Below are positions 17,922-26,723 of a stretch of DNA of 64,000 nucleotides, in pieces (position 1 is the first letter of the stretch; each line of letters starts with the position of its first letter). Below the pieces are notes generated by a model. The model did not search any database. It was not told the DNA's origin and saw nothing but the letters and a program-made list of their open reading frames with translations. A program made the translations under genes and the position numbers. Origin of the DNA: Pseudanabaena sp. BC1403 (GTDB taxonomy: Bacteria; Cyanobacteriota; Cyanobacteriia; Pseudanabaenales; Pseudanabaenaceae); the NCBI RefSeq assembly GCF_002914585.1, contig NZ_PDDM01000026.1:1-64000 (forward strand). Direction: 5' to 3'.

Positions 17922-18665
17922 CTATAGCCCTGCATACCATTCGTAACCGAGATCTTCCCAATAGCCGCGTTTTTTGCCAAGCACACTCGTAAGCTGAATT
18001 CTGGTTACCCATTTACTGAGCTTATAGCCAAGCTTGACAGGTGAGGCTAGACGCAAAGGTGCACCATATTCTGGTGTGAGAGGTTGCCCATTCTTTTGAT
18101 ATGCCATCAAGGTTTGAGGATGCATCACCGAGTCAATATCCCAGCTTTCGTAATAGCCATCCGCCGAATAGAAATATACATACTTAACTTGATCAGATGG
18201 CTGCGCGATCGCAATTAAATCTCGCAGTCTCACACCTCCCCATTGCACGATCGCTGCCCAGCCCTCAACGCATACATGACGGATAATCATGCTCGTAAAT
18301 GAAGCTTTTTGCAGATCTCCCATACTCAGACTCAAGGGATTATTTACTTCACCATCAATAGTGAGGCGATAAGCGAGAGGGTTAATCGCTGGCGTACCAC
18401 GGAAACTATTAATAATTAATTTCTCGGGTTCGATCGCACTAATTGGAAATTCTGGTACTGACTGCTGCGGCTTAAAAATTAATGACTCAACCTGCTGGTT
18501 TAATGGCTCCGACAAACCTCCCACCAGACCTTCTGCAAGGCTACCAAAGCCAATCGTCAGTAAACCTGCACCCGCTAGAGTTAAAAAGCGGCGGCGTGGG
18601 ACTAAATCAGTATCATCAAACTCAATCTCTGAGTTTGGTTGTTTTTGTTCAGGTTCTTGTGACAT
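17922..18665 (-). CDS. Tat-exported molybdopterin-dependent oxidoreductase (sulfite oxidase/MsrP fold)
   Basis: N-terminal twin-arginine signal (PRRRFLTLAGAGLL) followed by the oxidoreductase molybdopterin-binding domain (about 85-235). The Cys in RHVCVEGWAA is the expected molybdenum ligand, and the C-terminal half has GAPLRLASPVKLGYK typical of the family. It should act in the periplasm. The upstream cytochrome b-like gene in the same orientation is the probable electron partner, giving a two-component system comparable to MsrPQ or YedYZ-like pairs. Substrate (methionine sulfoxide, sulfite or other) is not evident. Confidence 0.87.
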   Translation of the reverse strand: MSQEPEQKQPNSEIEFDDTDLVPRRRFLTLAGAGLLTIGFGSLAEGLVGGLSEPLNQQVESLIFKPQQSVPEFPISAIEPEKLIINSFRGTPAINPLAYRLTIDGEVNNPLSLSMGDLQKASFTSMIIRHVCVEGWAAIVQWGGVRLRDLIAIAQPSDQVKYVYFYSADGYYESWDIDSVMHPQTLMAYQKNGQPLTPEYGAPLRLASPVKLGYKLSKWVTRIQLTSVLGKKRGYWEDLGYEWYAGL

Positions 18666-18675
18666 AACTTAAATA

Positions 18676-18708
18676 TAGCAAAGGCAGCGCGAAGCGCTGC
18701 CTTTGCTA
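18676..18708. other. 15-bp perfect hairpin (GAA triloop) between cytochrome b and molybdopterin genes
   Basis: Stem 18676-18690 / 18694-18708. It lies within the presumed operon, upstream of the oxidoreductase start, so it could stabilise or partially terminate the transcript. Confidence 0.6.
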
Positions 18709-18732
18709 TTAAAACTCAAATAGCCAAGCTAC

Positions 18733-19308
18733 TTACTCCCAAAACATTGAATCAAGTAAGCGATCGCCCCCCACTTTTCGACCTAACTGGGAATGAATGC
18801 CACCTAAAATCAGCGTAATTGGCACAGCCATAAAGTGCGTTATTCGCAGAGGCTCCCAGCCACCAAAGCTATCAACAATCCAATAAAACTGAGCAGGCTT
18901 GTACATTCCCAACCCCGAAAAAATTGATAACAACAAAATCGGAATCAGCAAGGTGTAAACCAACCGATGCCAAGCATAGTTTTTGCGCTTCTCATTTTGG
19001 CTAACCACCAAGGCCTTCATATCTTTTCCACTGACAAACCGATGTCGCCACCTTTGCGTTAGCAATATATAAACACCATACCAAGCTAAATTCAGCGTAA
19101 AAATCCACATTGAGGCAAAGTGCCAATGTCTGCCCCCCGCGAGCCATCCCCCTAGCCCTAAAATTGGCGGTATATGAATACCCCCTCGTCCTCCAAAGAC
19201 AGGATTGGCATTATAAATCTGTAAACCACTGGTAATCATCAAGAATAGACTAACCAAGCTTACCCAATGAAAAGTTTTAGCGGCTAAAGTTTGAGTGGGC
19301 GATCGCAT
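18733..19308 (-). CDS. membrane cytochrome b (di-heme cytochrome b561-like) subunit
   Basis: Four to five hydrophobic helices with histidines placed as heme ligands: KTFHWVSLVSLF near the start, GGRHWHFASMW, YAWHRLVYTLL and RITHFMAVPITLILGGIHS. The protein resembles cytochrome b subunits that feed or take electrons from molybdopterin enzymes, matching the gene downstream. Start is set at the ATG at 19308; the frame is open to 19398, but those 30 codons begin inside a 22-bp palindromic terminator shared with the lipoprotein gene and lack homology-like features. Confidence 0.75.
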   Translation of the reverse strand: MRSPTQTLAAKTFHWVSLVSLFLMITSGLQIYNANPVFGGRGGIHIPPILGLGGWLAGGRHWHFASMWIFTLNLAWYGVYILLTQRWRHRFVSGKDMKALVVSQNEKRKNYAWHRLVYTLLIPILLLSIFSGLGMYKPAQFYWIVDSFGGWEPLRITHFMAVPITLILGGIHSQLGRKVGGDRLLDSMFWE

Positions 19309-19366
19309 AGCTATATCTACAGTACTGTCAATGTTTGCCTCGATTCTAGCCGAATCGATCTCCGCA

Positions 19367-19413
19367 TCAAACAAAAAAGAGGTGATGCTTTGCATCACCT
19401 CTTTTTTGTTTGA
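19367..19413. terminator. 22-bp palindromic terminator downstream of the lipoprotein gene
   Basis: Perfect stem 19367-19388 / 19392-19413 with TTT loop and flanking A/T runs, 13 nt behind the minus-strand lipoprotein stop. Confidence 0.75.
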
Positions 19414-19426
19414 CTAATTCAAAATA

Positions 19427-19837
19427 CTACTGGGGCTTTTTGGTTGCATCAGCAGGAGTTGCAGCAGGAGTTGCTGTTGTATCAGCAGGCTTGCTTGCAT
19501 CAGCGGGCTTAGCATCTTTAGCAGCATCAGGCTTAGCCATTGCATCGCCAGGCTTTGCATCGGTAGCAGCCTTGTCTTTAGCATCAGCAGGCTTAGCATC
19601 TTTAGTAGCATCAGGCTTATCAGACTTCATTGCATCGCCAGGCTTAGCATCTTTAGCAGCATCAGGCTTAGCCATTGAGTCGGTCTTAGGCGCATCAGCC
19701 TTGTCTTTAGCAGGAGTAGCAGCTGGAGCTGATGTAGCGGCTGGAGTAGCTTTAGGAGCTGGGGTTTCGGTAGCGCAAGAAACTAGTCCAGCAGACAAAC
19801 CAAGACTGGCAACGATTAAGAGAGCTTTCAAGTTCAT
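19427..19837 (-). CDS. Ala/Lys/Asp/Pro-rich lipoprotein
   Basis: The N-terminus MNLKALLIVASLGLSAGLVSC is a lipoprotein signal with lipobox LVSC, predicting a lipid-anchored exported protein. The remaining roughly 115 residues are low complexity, built from variants of AKPDAAKDAKPGDAM and ATPAATPA, with no aromatic residues and near-zero net charge. The composition suggests an extended, disordered surface or cell-wall-spanning segment. The internal repeats are visible in DNA and may vary in number by slippage. Start is the ATG at 19837; an upstream ATG at 19888 would place a basic stretch ahead of the signal. Confidence 0.75.
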   Translation of the reverse strand: MNLKALLIVASLGLSAGLVSCATETPAPKATPAATSAPAATPAKDKADAPKTDSMAKPDAAKDAKPGDAMKSDKPDATKDAKPADAKDKAATDAKPGDAMAKPDAAKDAKPADASKPADTTATPAATPADATKKPQ

Positions 19838-20049
19838 AATTGTAATTATTTTCTGTATTAGTAAGGGATCTAAGTGATTTGAATGCAAGTAACTATATGT
19901 AGTTTTTTTGTGGAGGAGCCTGCGTATAATTACTCACGAATTTATTCTAGGTTAAATAATTGTTAATTGCGAGCTTAATTTTTGTAAATTTGTAATCTGT
20001 ATAGCTGACTTATGGGCTAAATCATGCACAAGCCTCGTCATGTAAGGAA

Positions 20050-21162
20050 ATGATTAAAAGTATACCTATAAGAATTTTTGAACTAATAATTCAAGGCGAT
20101 CGCTTAACTAGCTCAGATTACGAATTTTTAATAAATAAATCAAGGGATAATAATGATTGTCGATGGGCGTTAGACATGGATGCTTCAGACATAAACATAT
20201 TTAACGAAATAGTTGATCAGCGATCGCAAGTTCTTAGATCGATTTACCCCAAAATTTCTCAGGTTTTAGCCACCCACAATATCCAAATTAATCCCCCATC
20301 GGCAATATTGCCGATGCTGTGGCATTATTGGTTGCCCCTTGCTCAAAGCCTAGCTAGCCAGCAAGAAAAAATTGGACGAACGTTTATCCAAGGCTTGTTA
20401 GGTGGGCAAGGCACTGGCAAAACTACATTAGGAATTGTGCTCAATGTTTTGCTGCGACATCTTGGCAAAACTTTTCTAAGTATTTCCCTTGATGATCTAT
20501 ATAAAACCTATGCCGATCGCCAAAAATTGCAAAATCGTTGTCCTGATCTTATTTGGCGAGGACCACCTAGTACCCACGATGTGGAGCTTGGCATTCAGGT
20601 TTTGCAGCAACTGCGCGATCGCCCTTTAGATAGCTCACACCCAATCGAGATTCCTCGTTTTGATAAATCTCTGCATAACGGCGCAGGTGATCGCACCGAT
20701 CCCGAAATTTCCTATGATGCCGATATTGTCTTGTTTGAGGGCTGGTTTGTGGGGATGCGCCCTCTGCCGACTTCTGCATTTAGTAATTTTGTGCCGCCAA
20801 TTTTGTCAGAACGCGATCGCGACTTTGCCCTCGAATGTAACGCCAATCTCCACAACTACCTGCCACTCTGGGAATACTTAGATCGCCTAATTTTGCTTGT
20901 ACCTGAAGATTACACTTACAGTCTGGATTGGAGGATCGAAGCTGAACATAAACTCATTGCGGCGGGCAAATCAGGCATGAACGATCAAGAAATCACCCAA
21001 TTTGTTGAATATTTTTGGAGAGCGTTGCACCCTGAATTATTTATACCCAGCATGATTAATCTCGCCAACGGTGACGCTCCCGCAGATTTGGTTGTCGAAA
21101 TATCGCGATCGCACTTGCCAACAAAAATTGATGTCCGAAAAGTATTTAACCCCAAAAACTAG
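20050..21162 (+). CDS. glyK: D-glycerate 3-kinase (photorespiratory, P-loop type)
   Basis: Kinase of 370 residues with Walker A GGQGTGKTTL (about 118-127), the SLDDLYKTYADR segment and LFEGWFVGMRP. This plant/cyanobacterial-type glycerate kinase phosphorylates D-glycerate to 3-phosphoglycerate, the last step of the photorespiratory glycolate pathway. The N-terminal 100 residues are helical and less conserved. Start ATG at 20050 has AAGGAA just upstream. Its neighbours psbB, psbT and Rubisco activase are photosynthesis genes, though separated by their own promoters. Confidence 0.88.
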   Translation: MIKSIPIRIFELIIQGDRLTSSDYEFLINKSRDNNDCRWALDMDASDINIFNEIVDQRSQVLRSIYPKISQVLATHNIQINPPSAILPMLWHYWLPLAQSLASQQEKIGRTFIQGLLGGQGTGKTTLGIVLNVLLRHLGKTFLSISLDDLYKTYADRQKLQNRCPDLIWRGPPSTHDVELGIQVLQQLRDRPLDSSHPIEIPRFDKSLHNGAGDRTDPEISYDADIVLFEGWFVGMRPLPTSAFSNFVPPILSERDRDFALECNANLHNYLPLWEYLDRLILLVPEDYTYSLDWRIEAEHKLIAAGKSGMNDQEITQFVEYFWRALHPELFIPSMINLANGDAPADLVVEISRSHLPTKIDVRKVFNPKN

Positions 21163-21398
21163 TGGGAGTGACAAGTGCTGCCCTTAGTTTTTCCGTTTTA
21201 TCGCAATCAATCGGAAGGAATAGTTTATTATGATGTTACAAATAAAATAACTCGATTGATTTAACGATTCTGACAATAAAATTTGCTCATATTACTTTAA
21301 GTATTTGAGCGAATACCTTAAGTCAGGATCAATTATCATAAATTAAAATTAAGAATCGTTAAGATCTTACTCACTAAATAGATTAAGGAACATTTGCA
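21163..21398 (+). promoter_or_regulatory. psbB leader with inverted repeats
   Basis: AT-rich upstream region of psbB. It contains TTAACGATTC (about 21260) and its complement GAATCGTTAA (about 21353), and a hairpin around 21294-21323 (ACTTTAAGTATT ... AATACCTTAAGT). These may form structure in the psbB 5' UTR. Promoter elements are not sharp enough to place. Confidence 0.35.
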
Positions 21399-22928
21399 AT
21401 GGGATTACCCTGGTATCGAGTGCATACAGTTCTCCTGAACGATCCAGGTAGACTGATTGCCACGCACCTGATGCACACTGCTCTCGTAGCAGGGTGGGCA
21501 GGCTCGATGGCACTTTATGAGCTAGCAATTTTTGACCCCAGTGACCCCGTCCTCAACCCCATGTGGCGGCAAGGCATGTTCGTAATGCCTTTTATGACTC
21601 GTCTTGGCATTACCAATTCTTGGAGCGGCTGGACAATCACTGGCGAACAAGTTGCCGACCCCGGTTTTTGGTCTTTTGAAGGTGTTGCACTCGCACACAT
21701 CGTACTTTCTGGTTTACTTTTCCTTGCTGCGATTTGGCATTGGGTTAACTGGGATCTAGAACTATTTAGAGATCCTCGTACAGGCGAGCCTGCTCTAGAT
21801 TTGCCTAAGATGTTCGGCATTCACCTATTTTTATCTGGTTTACTCTGCTTTGGCTTCGGTGCATTCCACCAAACAGGTTTATTTGGACCTGGCATGTGGG
21901 TTTCTGATGCCTATGGCTTAACTGGTCACGTTGCTCCAGTTGCTCCTGAATGGGGACCTAATGGGTTTAACCCCTTCAATGCTGGTGGTATTGTGGCTCA
22001 CCACATTGCTGCTGGTATCGTTGGTATTGTGGCTGGTCTATTCCACCTCACCGTGCGTCCACCAGAGCGTTTGTATAAGGCCCTACGCATGGGGAACATC
22101 GAAACTGTTCTATCAAGCAGTATTGCTGCTGTATTCTTTGCGGCTTTCGTTGTCGCTGGAACCATGTGGTACGGCTCGGCAGCAACACCAATCGAATTGT
22201 TTGGCCCTACCCGCTATCAGTGGGATAGCAACTCTTTCCAACAAGAAATTTCTCGCCGTGTGCAAACTGGGCTAAATGCTGGTTTGAGTGCTGAAGAAGC
22301 TTGGTCGAAAATTCCTGACAAACTTGCTTTCTATGACTATGTTGGTAACAGCCCTGCGAAAGGTGGTTTGTTCCGCGTTGGTCCTATGAATAATGGTGAT
22401 GGTGTTGCTCAAGGTTGGCAAGGGCATCCAATTTTCAAAGATGGTGAAGGCCGTGAACTTAGCGTTCGTCGTCTGCCTAACTTCTTTGAAACTTTCCCTG
22501 TAGTTCTCCAAGACCAAGATGGAGTTGTCAGAGCTGACATTCCTTTCCGTCGTGCTGAGTCTAAGTATAGTGTTGAGCAAACTGGTGTGAATGTAGCCTT
22601 TGTTGGCGGCGCATTAAATGGCAAAACCTTTACTGATGCTCCATCGGTTAAGAAGTATGCTCGTCAAGCTCAGCTAGGCGAAATCTTTGAATTCGATCAA
22701 GAAAAGAACAATTCTGATGGTGTATTCCGTACTAGCCCTCGTGGTTGGTTTACCTTCGGACATGCAGTATTTGCTCTATTCTTCTTCTTCGGTCACATTT
22801 GGCATGGCGCTCGTACCTTGTTCCGCGATGTGTTTGCTGGGGTTGACCCAGAAATGAGCGAAGAGCAAGTTGAATGGGGCGCATTCCAAAAAGTTGGTGA
22901 TAAATCTACTCGCGCTGTTGAGGCATAA
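21399..22928 (+). CDS. psbB: photosystem II CP47 chlorophyll-binding protein
   Basis: CP47, 509 residues, core antenna of photosystem II in the thylakoid membrane. The N-terminus [18 protein letters not shown] is characteristic; six membrane helices carry the chlorophyll-binding His residues (for example [54 protein letters not shown]). A large lumenal loop lies between helices 5 and 6. Full length and intact. psbT follows after 6 nt, the usual arrangement. Confidence 0.98.
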   Translation: MGLPWYRVHTVLLNDPGRLIATHLMHTALVAGWAGSMALYELAIFDPSDPVLNPMWRQGMFVMPFMTRLGITNSWSGWTITGEQVADPGFWSFEGVALAHIVLSGLLFLAAIWHWVNWDLELFRDPRTGEPALDLPKMFGIHLFLSGLLCFGFGAFHQTGLFGPGMWVSDAYGLTGHVAPVAPEWGPNGFNPFNAGGIVAHHIAAGIVGIVAGLFHLTVRPPERLYKALRMGNIETVLSSSIAAVFFAAFVVAGTMWYGSAATPIELFGPTRYQWDSNSFQQEISRRVQTGLNAGLSAEEAWSKIPDKLAFYDYVGNSPAKGGLFRVGPMNNGDGVAQGWQGHPIFKDGEGRELSVRRLPNFFETFPVVLQDQDGVVRADIPFRRAESKYSVEQTGVNVAFVGGALNGKTFTDAPSVKKYARQAQLGEIFEFDQEKNNSDGVFRTSPRGWFTFGHAVFALFFFFGHIWHGARTLFRDVFAGVDPEMSEEQVEWGAFQKVGDKSTRAVEA

Positions 22929-22934
22929 AATTCC

Positions 22935-23048
22935 ATGGAAGCTCTCACTTACACTTTGATTTTCGCTTGTTTGATTGGTTTGTTTTTCTTTGCAATCTTC
23001 TTCCGCGAACCTCCTAAGGTTATCTCTAACTCTAAGGATAAGAAGTAA
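22935..23048 (+). CDS. psbT: photosystem II reaction centre protein PsbT
   Basis: A 37-codon gene: [19 protein letters not shown], then AIFFREPP and a short charged tail ending in KDKK. One membrane helix followed by the FFREPP motif is diagnostic of PsbT, a low-molecular-weight subunit at the PSII dimer interface. It starts 6 nt behind psbB and ends just before a GC-rich terminator, so it is co-transcribed with psbB. The tail is slightly longer than the usual 31-35 residues. Confidence 0.95.
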   Translation: MEALTYTLIFACLIGLFFFAIFFREPPKVISNSKDKK

Positions 23049-23080
23049 ATAAAAAAGCCCGCCTAGGCGGGCTTTTTTAT
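23049..23080 (+). terminator. psbBT Rho-independent terminator
   Basis: Stem ATAAAAAAGCCCGCC / GGCGGGCTTTTTTAT, directly behind the psbT stop; GC-rich core and T run. Confidence 0.85.
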
Positions 23081-23082
23081 TT

Positions 23083-23142
23083 GCAAACCCAAAAATAAGA
23101 AGAGGTAATTCATGAGTTACCTCTTCTTATTTTTGGGTTTGC
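23083..23142. other. 26-bp perfect hairpin upstream of Rubisco activase
   Basis: Perfect 26-bp stem (23083-23108 / 23117-23142) with an 8-nt loop, beginning GCAAACCCAAAAATAAG. It follows the psbT terminator and ends 46 nt before the rca start. Confidence 0.65.
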
Positions 23143-23188
23143 AAAGCCTTGTAGTGTAAATTGCTATTAGTCGTCAAAATTAATCTGT

Positions 23189-24079
23189 ATGTCTTATTAC
23201 ATTTCACCGCGCTTTTTGGATAAATTAGCTGTCCATCTTGCTAAGAACTTCATGAAGCTGCCGAATGTAAATGTACCGCTGATTTTAGGTATTCATGGTG
23301 GCAAAGGCGAGGGGAAATCATTTCAATGTGAGTTGGCTTTTGAAAGGCTTGGCATTGAACCAATTAGAATGTCGGGTGGTGAGTTGGAAAGCCCTGATGC
23401 TGGGGATCCTGCAAGGTTGATTAGAATGCGTTATCGCGAAGCGGCTGAGTTGGTCAAGGTGCGGGGCAAGATGTGCGCTTTATTGATTAACGATCTTGAT
23501 GCGGGGGCGGGACGGGTTGATAGCACGACCCAATATACAGTCAATACGCAGTTGGTGAATGCGACTTTGATGAATATTGCTGACAACCCAACTAATGTGC
23601 AGTTGCCAGGGAGCTATGATAGCAATCCGATTCGGCGCGTACCGATTATTGTGACGGGGAATGATTTCTCGACTTTGTATGCGCCGTTGGTGCGAGATGG
23701 TCGCATGGATAAGTTTTTCTGGATGCCCGATCGCAGCGATCGCATTGGCATTGTCAGTGGTATTTTTGCACCCGATAATATGACTCAATGGGAAATTGAG
23801 CGCCTTGTAGATATGTATCCCGATCGCTCGATTGATTTCTTTGGCTCACTGCGATCGAGCTTGTATGATGAGCAAGTTCGTAAGTTTGTTTATGAAATTG
23901 GTTTAGATCGTTTATCGTTGCGTTTAGTTAATAGTACTGAAGCTTTACCCGAATTTCGTCCACCAAGTTTTGACTTGAGAACTCTAAAAGAAGCAGGCGA
24001 TCGCTTGTTAGCAGAAGGTGATCGGGTCAGTCAGCGCAAGTTGATCCAAGAATATATGCCTGTAGGAAATATTCATTAA
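23189..24079 (+). CDS. rca: Rubisco activase-like AAA+ protein, short form
   Basis: AAA+ protein of 296 residues with Walker A GGKGEGKS (residues 37-44), the Walker B region CALLINDLDAG, sensor/arginine-finger region PIIVTGNDFSTLYAPLVRDGRMDKFFW, matching the Rubisco activase family. These proteins remove inhibitory sugar phosphates from Rubisco or act as carboxysomal remodelling factors. Many cyanobacterial members have a C-terminal small-subunit-like domain; this one ends at the AAA+ helical domain (EYMPVGNIH) and lacks it. Start at the ATG at 23189; no clear ribosome-binding site. Confidence 0.92.
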   Translation: MSYYISPRFLDKLAVHLAKNFMKLPNVNVPLILGIHGGKGEGKSFQCELAFERLGIEPIRMSGGELESPDAGDPARLIRMRYREAAELVKVRGKMCALLINDLDAGAGRVDSTTQYTVNTQLVNATLMNIADNPTNVQLPGSYDSNPIRRVPIIVTGNDFSTLYAPLVRDGRMDKFFWMPDRSDRIGIVSGIFAPDNMTQWEIERLVDMYPDRSIDFFGSLRSSLYDEQVRKFVYEIGLDRLSLRLVNSTEALPEFRPPSFDLRTLKEAGDRLLAEGDRVSQRKLIQEYMPVGNIH

Positions 24080-24169
24080 TGCAAAACCCATAGAGTTGCG
24101 CCACACAGAGGCACAACTCTATGGGTTTTGGTAGTTTGTTTTGCACAAGTATTATTTGGTTACGAGAGT

Positions 24170-24970
24170 TTGAAAAAACGTTTAGATGTTTTATTGGTTG
24201 ACTTAGGGCTTGCACCTTCTCGGGAGCAGGCTCAAAAGTTTATTCGCGCTGGTTGGGTGCAGGTTAATCAGCAAGTGATTGACAAGGTTGGTACTGAGGT
24301 CAAAGACGATGCAGCAATTTTGGTAAAGCAACAATCGCCTTTTGTGTCCCGTGGTGGTGAAAAACTGGCTGGAGCGATCGCAACATTTGGTATAAATGTT
24401 CGCGATCGCGTTTGTTTTGACGGGGGGATTTCGACAGGCGGCTTTACGGACTGTATGCTCAAACAGGGCGCGGCGAAGGTATACGGCGTTGATGTGGGTT
24501 ATGGTCAGGTGGATTGGAAAATTCGCAGCGATGAGCGGGTAGTTTTGCGAGAGCGTACTAATTTAAGGCATCTCAAGCCTGAAGATTTATATGCTGATGG
24601 TGATATTGTTCCTGACTTTGCAGTCTTGGATTTGTCGTTTATTTCGCTGACGAAGATTTTACCTGCGTTGTGGGATTTGTTGCGATCGCCACGGGAGACA
24701 TTATTACTAGTCAAGCCGCAGTTTGAAGCAGGTAAAGGGCTAGTTGGTAAAAATGGGATTGTGCGCGAACCAAAAATTAGAGCCGATGCGATCGCGCAAG
24801 TTTTGCAATCTGCTCAAAGTCTCGGTTGGCACTTTCAAGGTTTAACACCTTCGAGCATTCAGGGTCGGACTGGTAATCATGAGTATTTACTATGGCTAAG
24901 TGATCAGTCATCAGAAATAGTTACGCCTAGTTTTGAGGAGATTTTAGAGATTGCTCAAGACAAAATGTAA
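24170..24970 (+). CDS. tlyA: TlyA-type (S4 plus FtsJ-like) RNA methyltransferase
   Basis: The N-terminus is an S4 RNA-binding domain (KKRLDVLLVDLGLAPSREQAQKFIRAGWV), followed by an FtsJ-type methyltransferase fold with DGGISTGGFTD (SAM loop), VLDLSFISL and LLVKPQFEAG. The TlyA family 2'-O-methylates rRNA (and was historically called haemolysin). Start is TTG at 24170 with GAGAG upstream; the frame is open to 24128, but the upstream codons overlap a palindromic stretch and are not conserved-looking. A long inverted repeat follows the stop. Confidence 0.85.
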   Translation: MKKRLDVLLVDLGLAPSREQAQKFIRAGWVQVNQQVIDKVGTEVKDDAAILVKQQSPFVSRGGEKLAGAIATFGINVRDRVCFDGGISTGGFTDCMLKQGAAKVYGVDVGYGQVDWKIRSDERVVLRERTNLRHLKPEDLYADGDIVPDFAVLDLSFISLTKILPALWDLLRSPRETLLLVKPQFEAGKGLVGKNGIVREPKIRADAIAQVLQSAQSLGWHFQGLTPSSIQGRTGNHEYLLWLSDQSSEIVTPSFEEILEIAQDKM

Positions 24971-25027
24971 AAACCCAAAATTGTAGCGTTGGGCTTTGTC
25001 CACCGCTACAATCTTGGGTTTTTACAT
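24965..25027. terminator. terminator after tlyA
   Basis: Imperfect 23-24-bp stem around AAAACCCAA and TTGTAGCG with their complements, beginning at the stop codon of tlyA. Confidence 0.6.
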
Positions 25028-25109
25028 TAAATTTCTTATTATTCAAAACTGATAAATTACGGCAAAATAACGGGATTAAATCTATACAACCTATAGCTTT
25101 CAATCAATC

Positions 25110-26018
25110 ATGAGAAATTACCAACCTAGCAATATTGCTCCATCACAGGGTGTTGCCATATTAGCTGCCTCTTCTTTAGTCTCAGGTGTAGCGATCGGTG
25201 GGGCAACTGCATTTATCGGTAAATTTATTTACTTCATTGTGCTATTCCCATTGGGTATGGGATTTGCCACAGGTAGTGTATTGGGATTTGCCGTTAAAAA
25301 AGGGAAAATTCGGAGTCCGATCACTGCTCTAGGAATAGGGCTTTTGGGTGGTATTGTTACCTACGGATCTTTGATGTATGGGCAGTACATGAATTTTCAG
25401 AATGAAACTGCAACAATCATGGAGCGTGAATATAATGTCAAAGATAAGAGTCTAGCAAACGAACAAATTAACGTATTTTTGCAACAGGAGACGGGTTCTT
25501 CTGGGTTTGTTGGATTTTTGAAACTGTCTGCAAAAGAAGGGACAAGCATTAGTAGAGGCAGTAGTAAACTTAAACTCAATGATACTTTTACTTATTTACT
25601 CTGGTTGATAGAGTTAGGGATTGTTGGTTTCTTGGCTGCTTCTATTCCTTTTGCTGCTGCAAAGGAACCATTCAATGAAGAAGGGAACGAATGGTATGGA
25701 GAAACAAAATTGATTGGCAGTGCGACTGAAGAATCTAGGGATGAAATCATTCGGCTCTTAAATATGGATGATATGGTAGGAGCTTCTGCTTTGTTGTCTA
25801 GTCAGACTGATATGCCGACTCCTCGTATTGATGTTTATTCTCAATCTTCTGCTGATATACCTTTTAGCGATTCTGTAATTAGAGTTAACTATGTCTCCAC
25901 TAATGCAAAGAAGCAGCTAGAAGTAAAAGAAATCTTGATAGGATTAGTTTCTGAAGCTCAGCGATCGCAACTTGTTCCGCAGATATCTGCATCAGCTCCT
26001 GAAACTCCAGAAGCCTGA
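25110..26018 (+). CDS. hypothetical membrane protein
   Basis: 302 residues: two hydrophobic helices near the N-terminus (about 14-60), a third at about 73-92, then a soluble stretch, a fourth helix (about 160-185, YLLWLIELGIVGFLAASIPFA), and a soluble C-terminal domain of about 110 residues that ends in a Pro/Glu/Ala tail. The Gly-rich first helices resemble small conserved membrane modules, but I do not recognise a family. It is flanked by terminators and forms its own unit. Confidence 0.65.
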   Translation: MRNYQPSNIAPSQGVAILAASSLVSGVAIGGATAFIGKFIYFIVLFPLGMGFATGSVLGFAVKKGKIRSPITALGIGLLGGIVTYGSLMYGQYMNFQNETATIMEREYNVKDKSLANEQINVFLQQETGSSGFVGFLKLSAKEGTSISRGSSKLKLNDTFTYLLWLIELGIVGFLAASIPFAAAKEPFNEEGNEWYGETKLIGSATEESRDEIIRLLNMDDMVGASALLSSQTDMPTPRIDVYSQSSADIPFSDSVIRVNYVSTNAKKQLEVKEILIGLVSEAQRSQLVPQISASAPETPEA

Positions 26019-26035
26019 ATTTTGCGATCACAACT

Positions 26036-26070
26036 AATAGAGTTGCGGCGCGAAGTGCCGCAACTCTATT
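26036..26070. terminator. bidirectional palindrome (GAA triloop)
   Basis: 16-bp stem with one G-T pair around a GAA loop (GCGGCGCGAAGTGCCGC core), between the convergent membrane-protein and pdxH genes. Confidence 0.7.
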
Positions 26071-26079
26071 GGTTTTATA

Positions 26080-26715
26080 TCAAGGAGCTAGCCTTTGAAT
26101 CTGCCATGATTTGTCTTCTTGAGTATACAGAAAGCGATCGTGCAAGCGGTTAGTACAGCCTTGCCAAAACTCAAAACTATCGGGAACGACCCGATAGCCA
26201 CCCCAAAAATCTGGTAGAGGGATCTCTCCATCCAAAAACTTATTCTTCATCTGTTCAAATTGCATTAGCAGAAGTTGTTTTGAGGAAATTACTGAACTTT
26301 GTTGAGAAGTCCAAGCTCCTAACTGGCTACCCCTAGGGCGAGAGGTGAAATATTCTAATGATTCGGCAGTAGTTACTTTCTCAGCAGTTCCAGTTATGTG
26401 AACTTGCCTTTGAAGTGGCAACCAAGTAAACAGAATTGAAACCTTTGGATTTGCATTCATCTGAGTTGCTTTACGACTCTCATAATTTGTAAAGAAAACC
26501 AATCCATTGGCATCAAAATATTTTAGCAATACCGTGCGCATAAATGGCTGCCCTTGTGCGGAAACTGTCGATAAGGTCATAGCATTTGGTTCTAGTAGCT
26601 CGGCATTACAAGCTTGCTGGAACCATTTCTCAAATTGCTTGAAGGGATCATCATGAAGATCTTTGCGTCTAAGCTCTCCTTGTTTGTAATCTTCTCTTAG
26701 GGCATGAATATCCAT
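26080..26715 (-). CDS. pdxH: pyridoxamine 5'-phosphate oxidase
   Basis: FMN enzyme that oxidises pyridoxine/pyridoxamine 5'-phosphate to pyridoxal 5'-phosphate. The N-terminal DPFKQFEKWFQQA, the FMN-binding TVLLKYFDANGLVFFTNYESRKA and the C-terminal DFWGGYRVVPDSFEFWQG with the family ending RLAP are all present. 211 residues, full length. A cupin gene lies 8 nt upstream on the same strand; the two are probably one operon. Confidence 0.93.
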   Translation of the reverse strand: MDIHALREDYKQGELRRKDLHDDPFKQFEKWFQQACNAELLEPNAMTLSTVSAQGQPFMRTVLLKYFDANGLVFFTNYESRKATQMNANPKVSILFTWLPLQRQVHITGTAEKVTTAESLEYFTSRPRGSQLGAWTSQQSSVISSKQLLLMQFEQMKNKFLDGEIPLPDFWGGYRVVPDSFEFWQGCTNRLHDRFLYTQEDKSWQIQRLAP

Positions 26716-26723
26716 TTTTTTGA

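Noticed and set aside
19308-19398. 30-codon N-terminal extension of the cytochrome b gene
   Set aside because: It begins inside a 22-bp palindromic terminator and is not membrane-like; the start at 19308 fits the family better.
19410-19877. Plus-strand 155-codon Ala/Gly/Leu/Ser-rich frame looking like a membrane protein
   Set aside because: It is the antisense of the low-complexity lipoprotein, whose signal peptide and lipobox are convincing; the hydrophobic look is a result of Ala/Pro/Asp codons read backwards.
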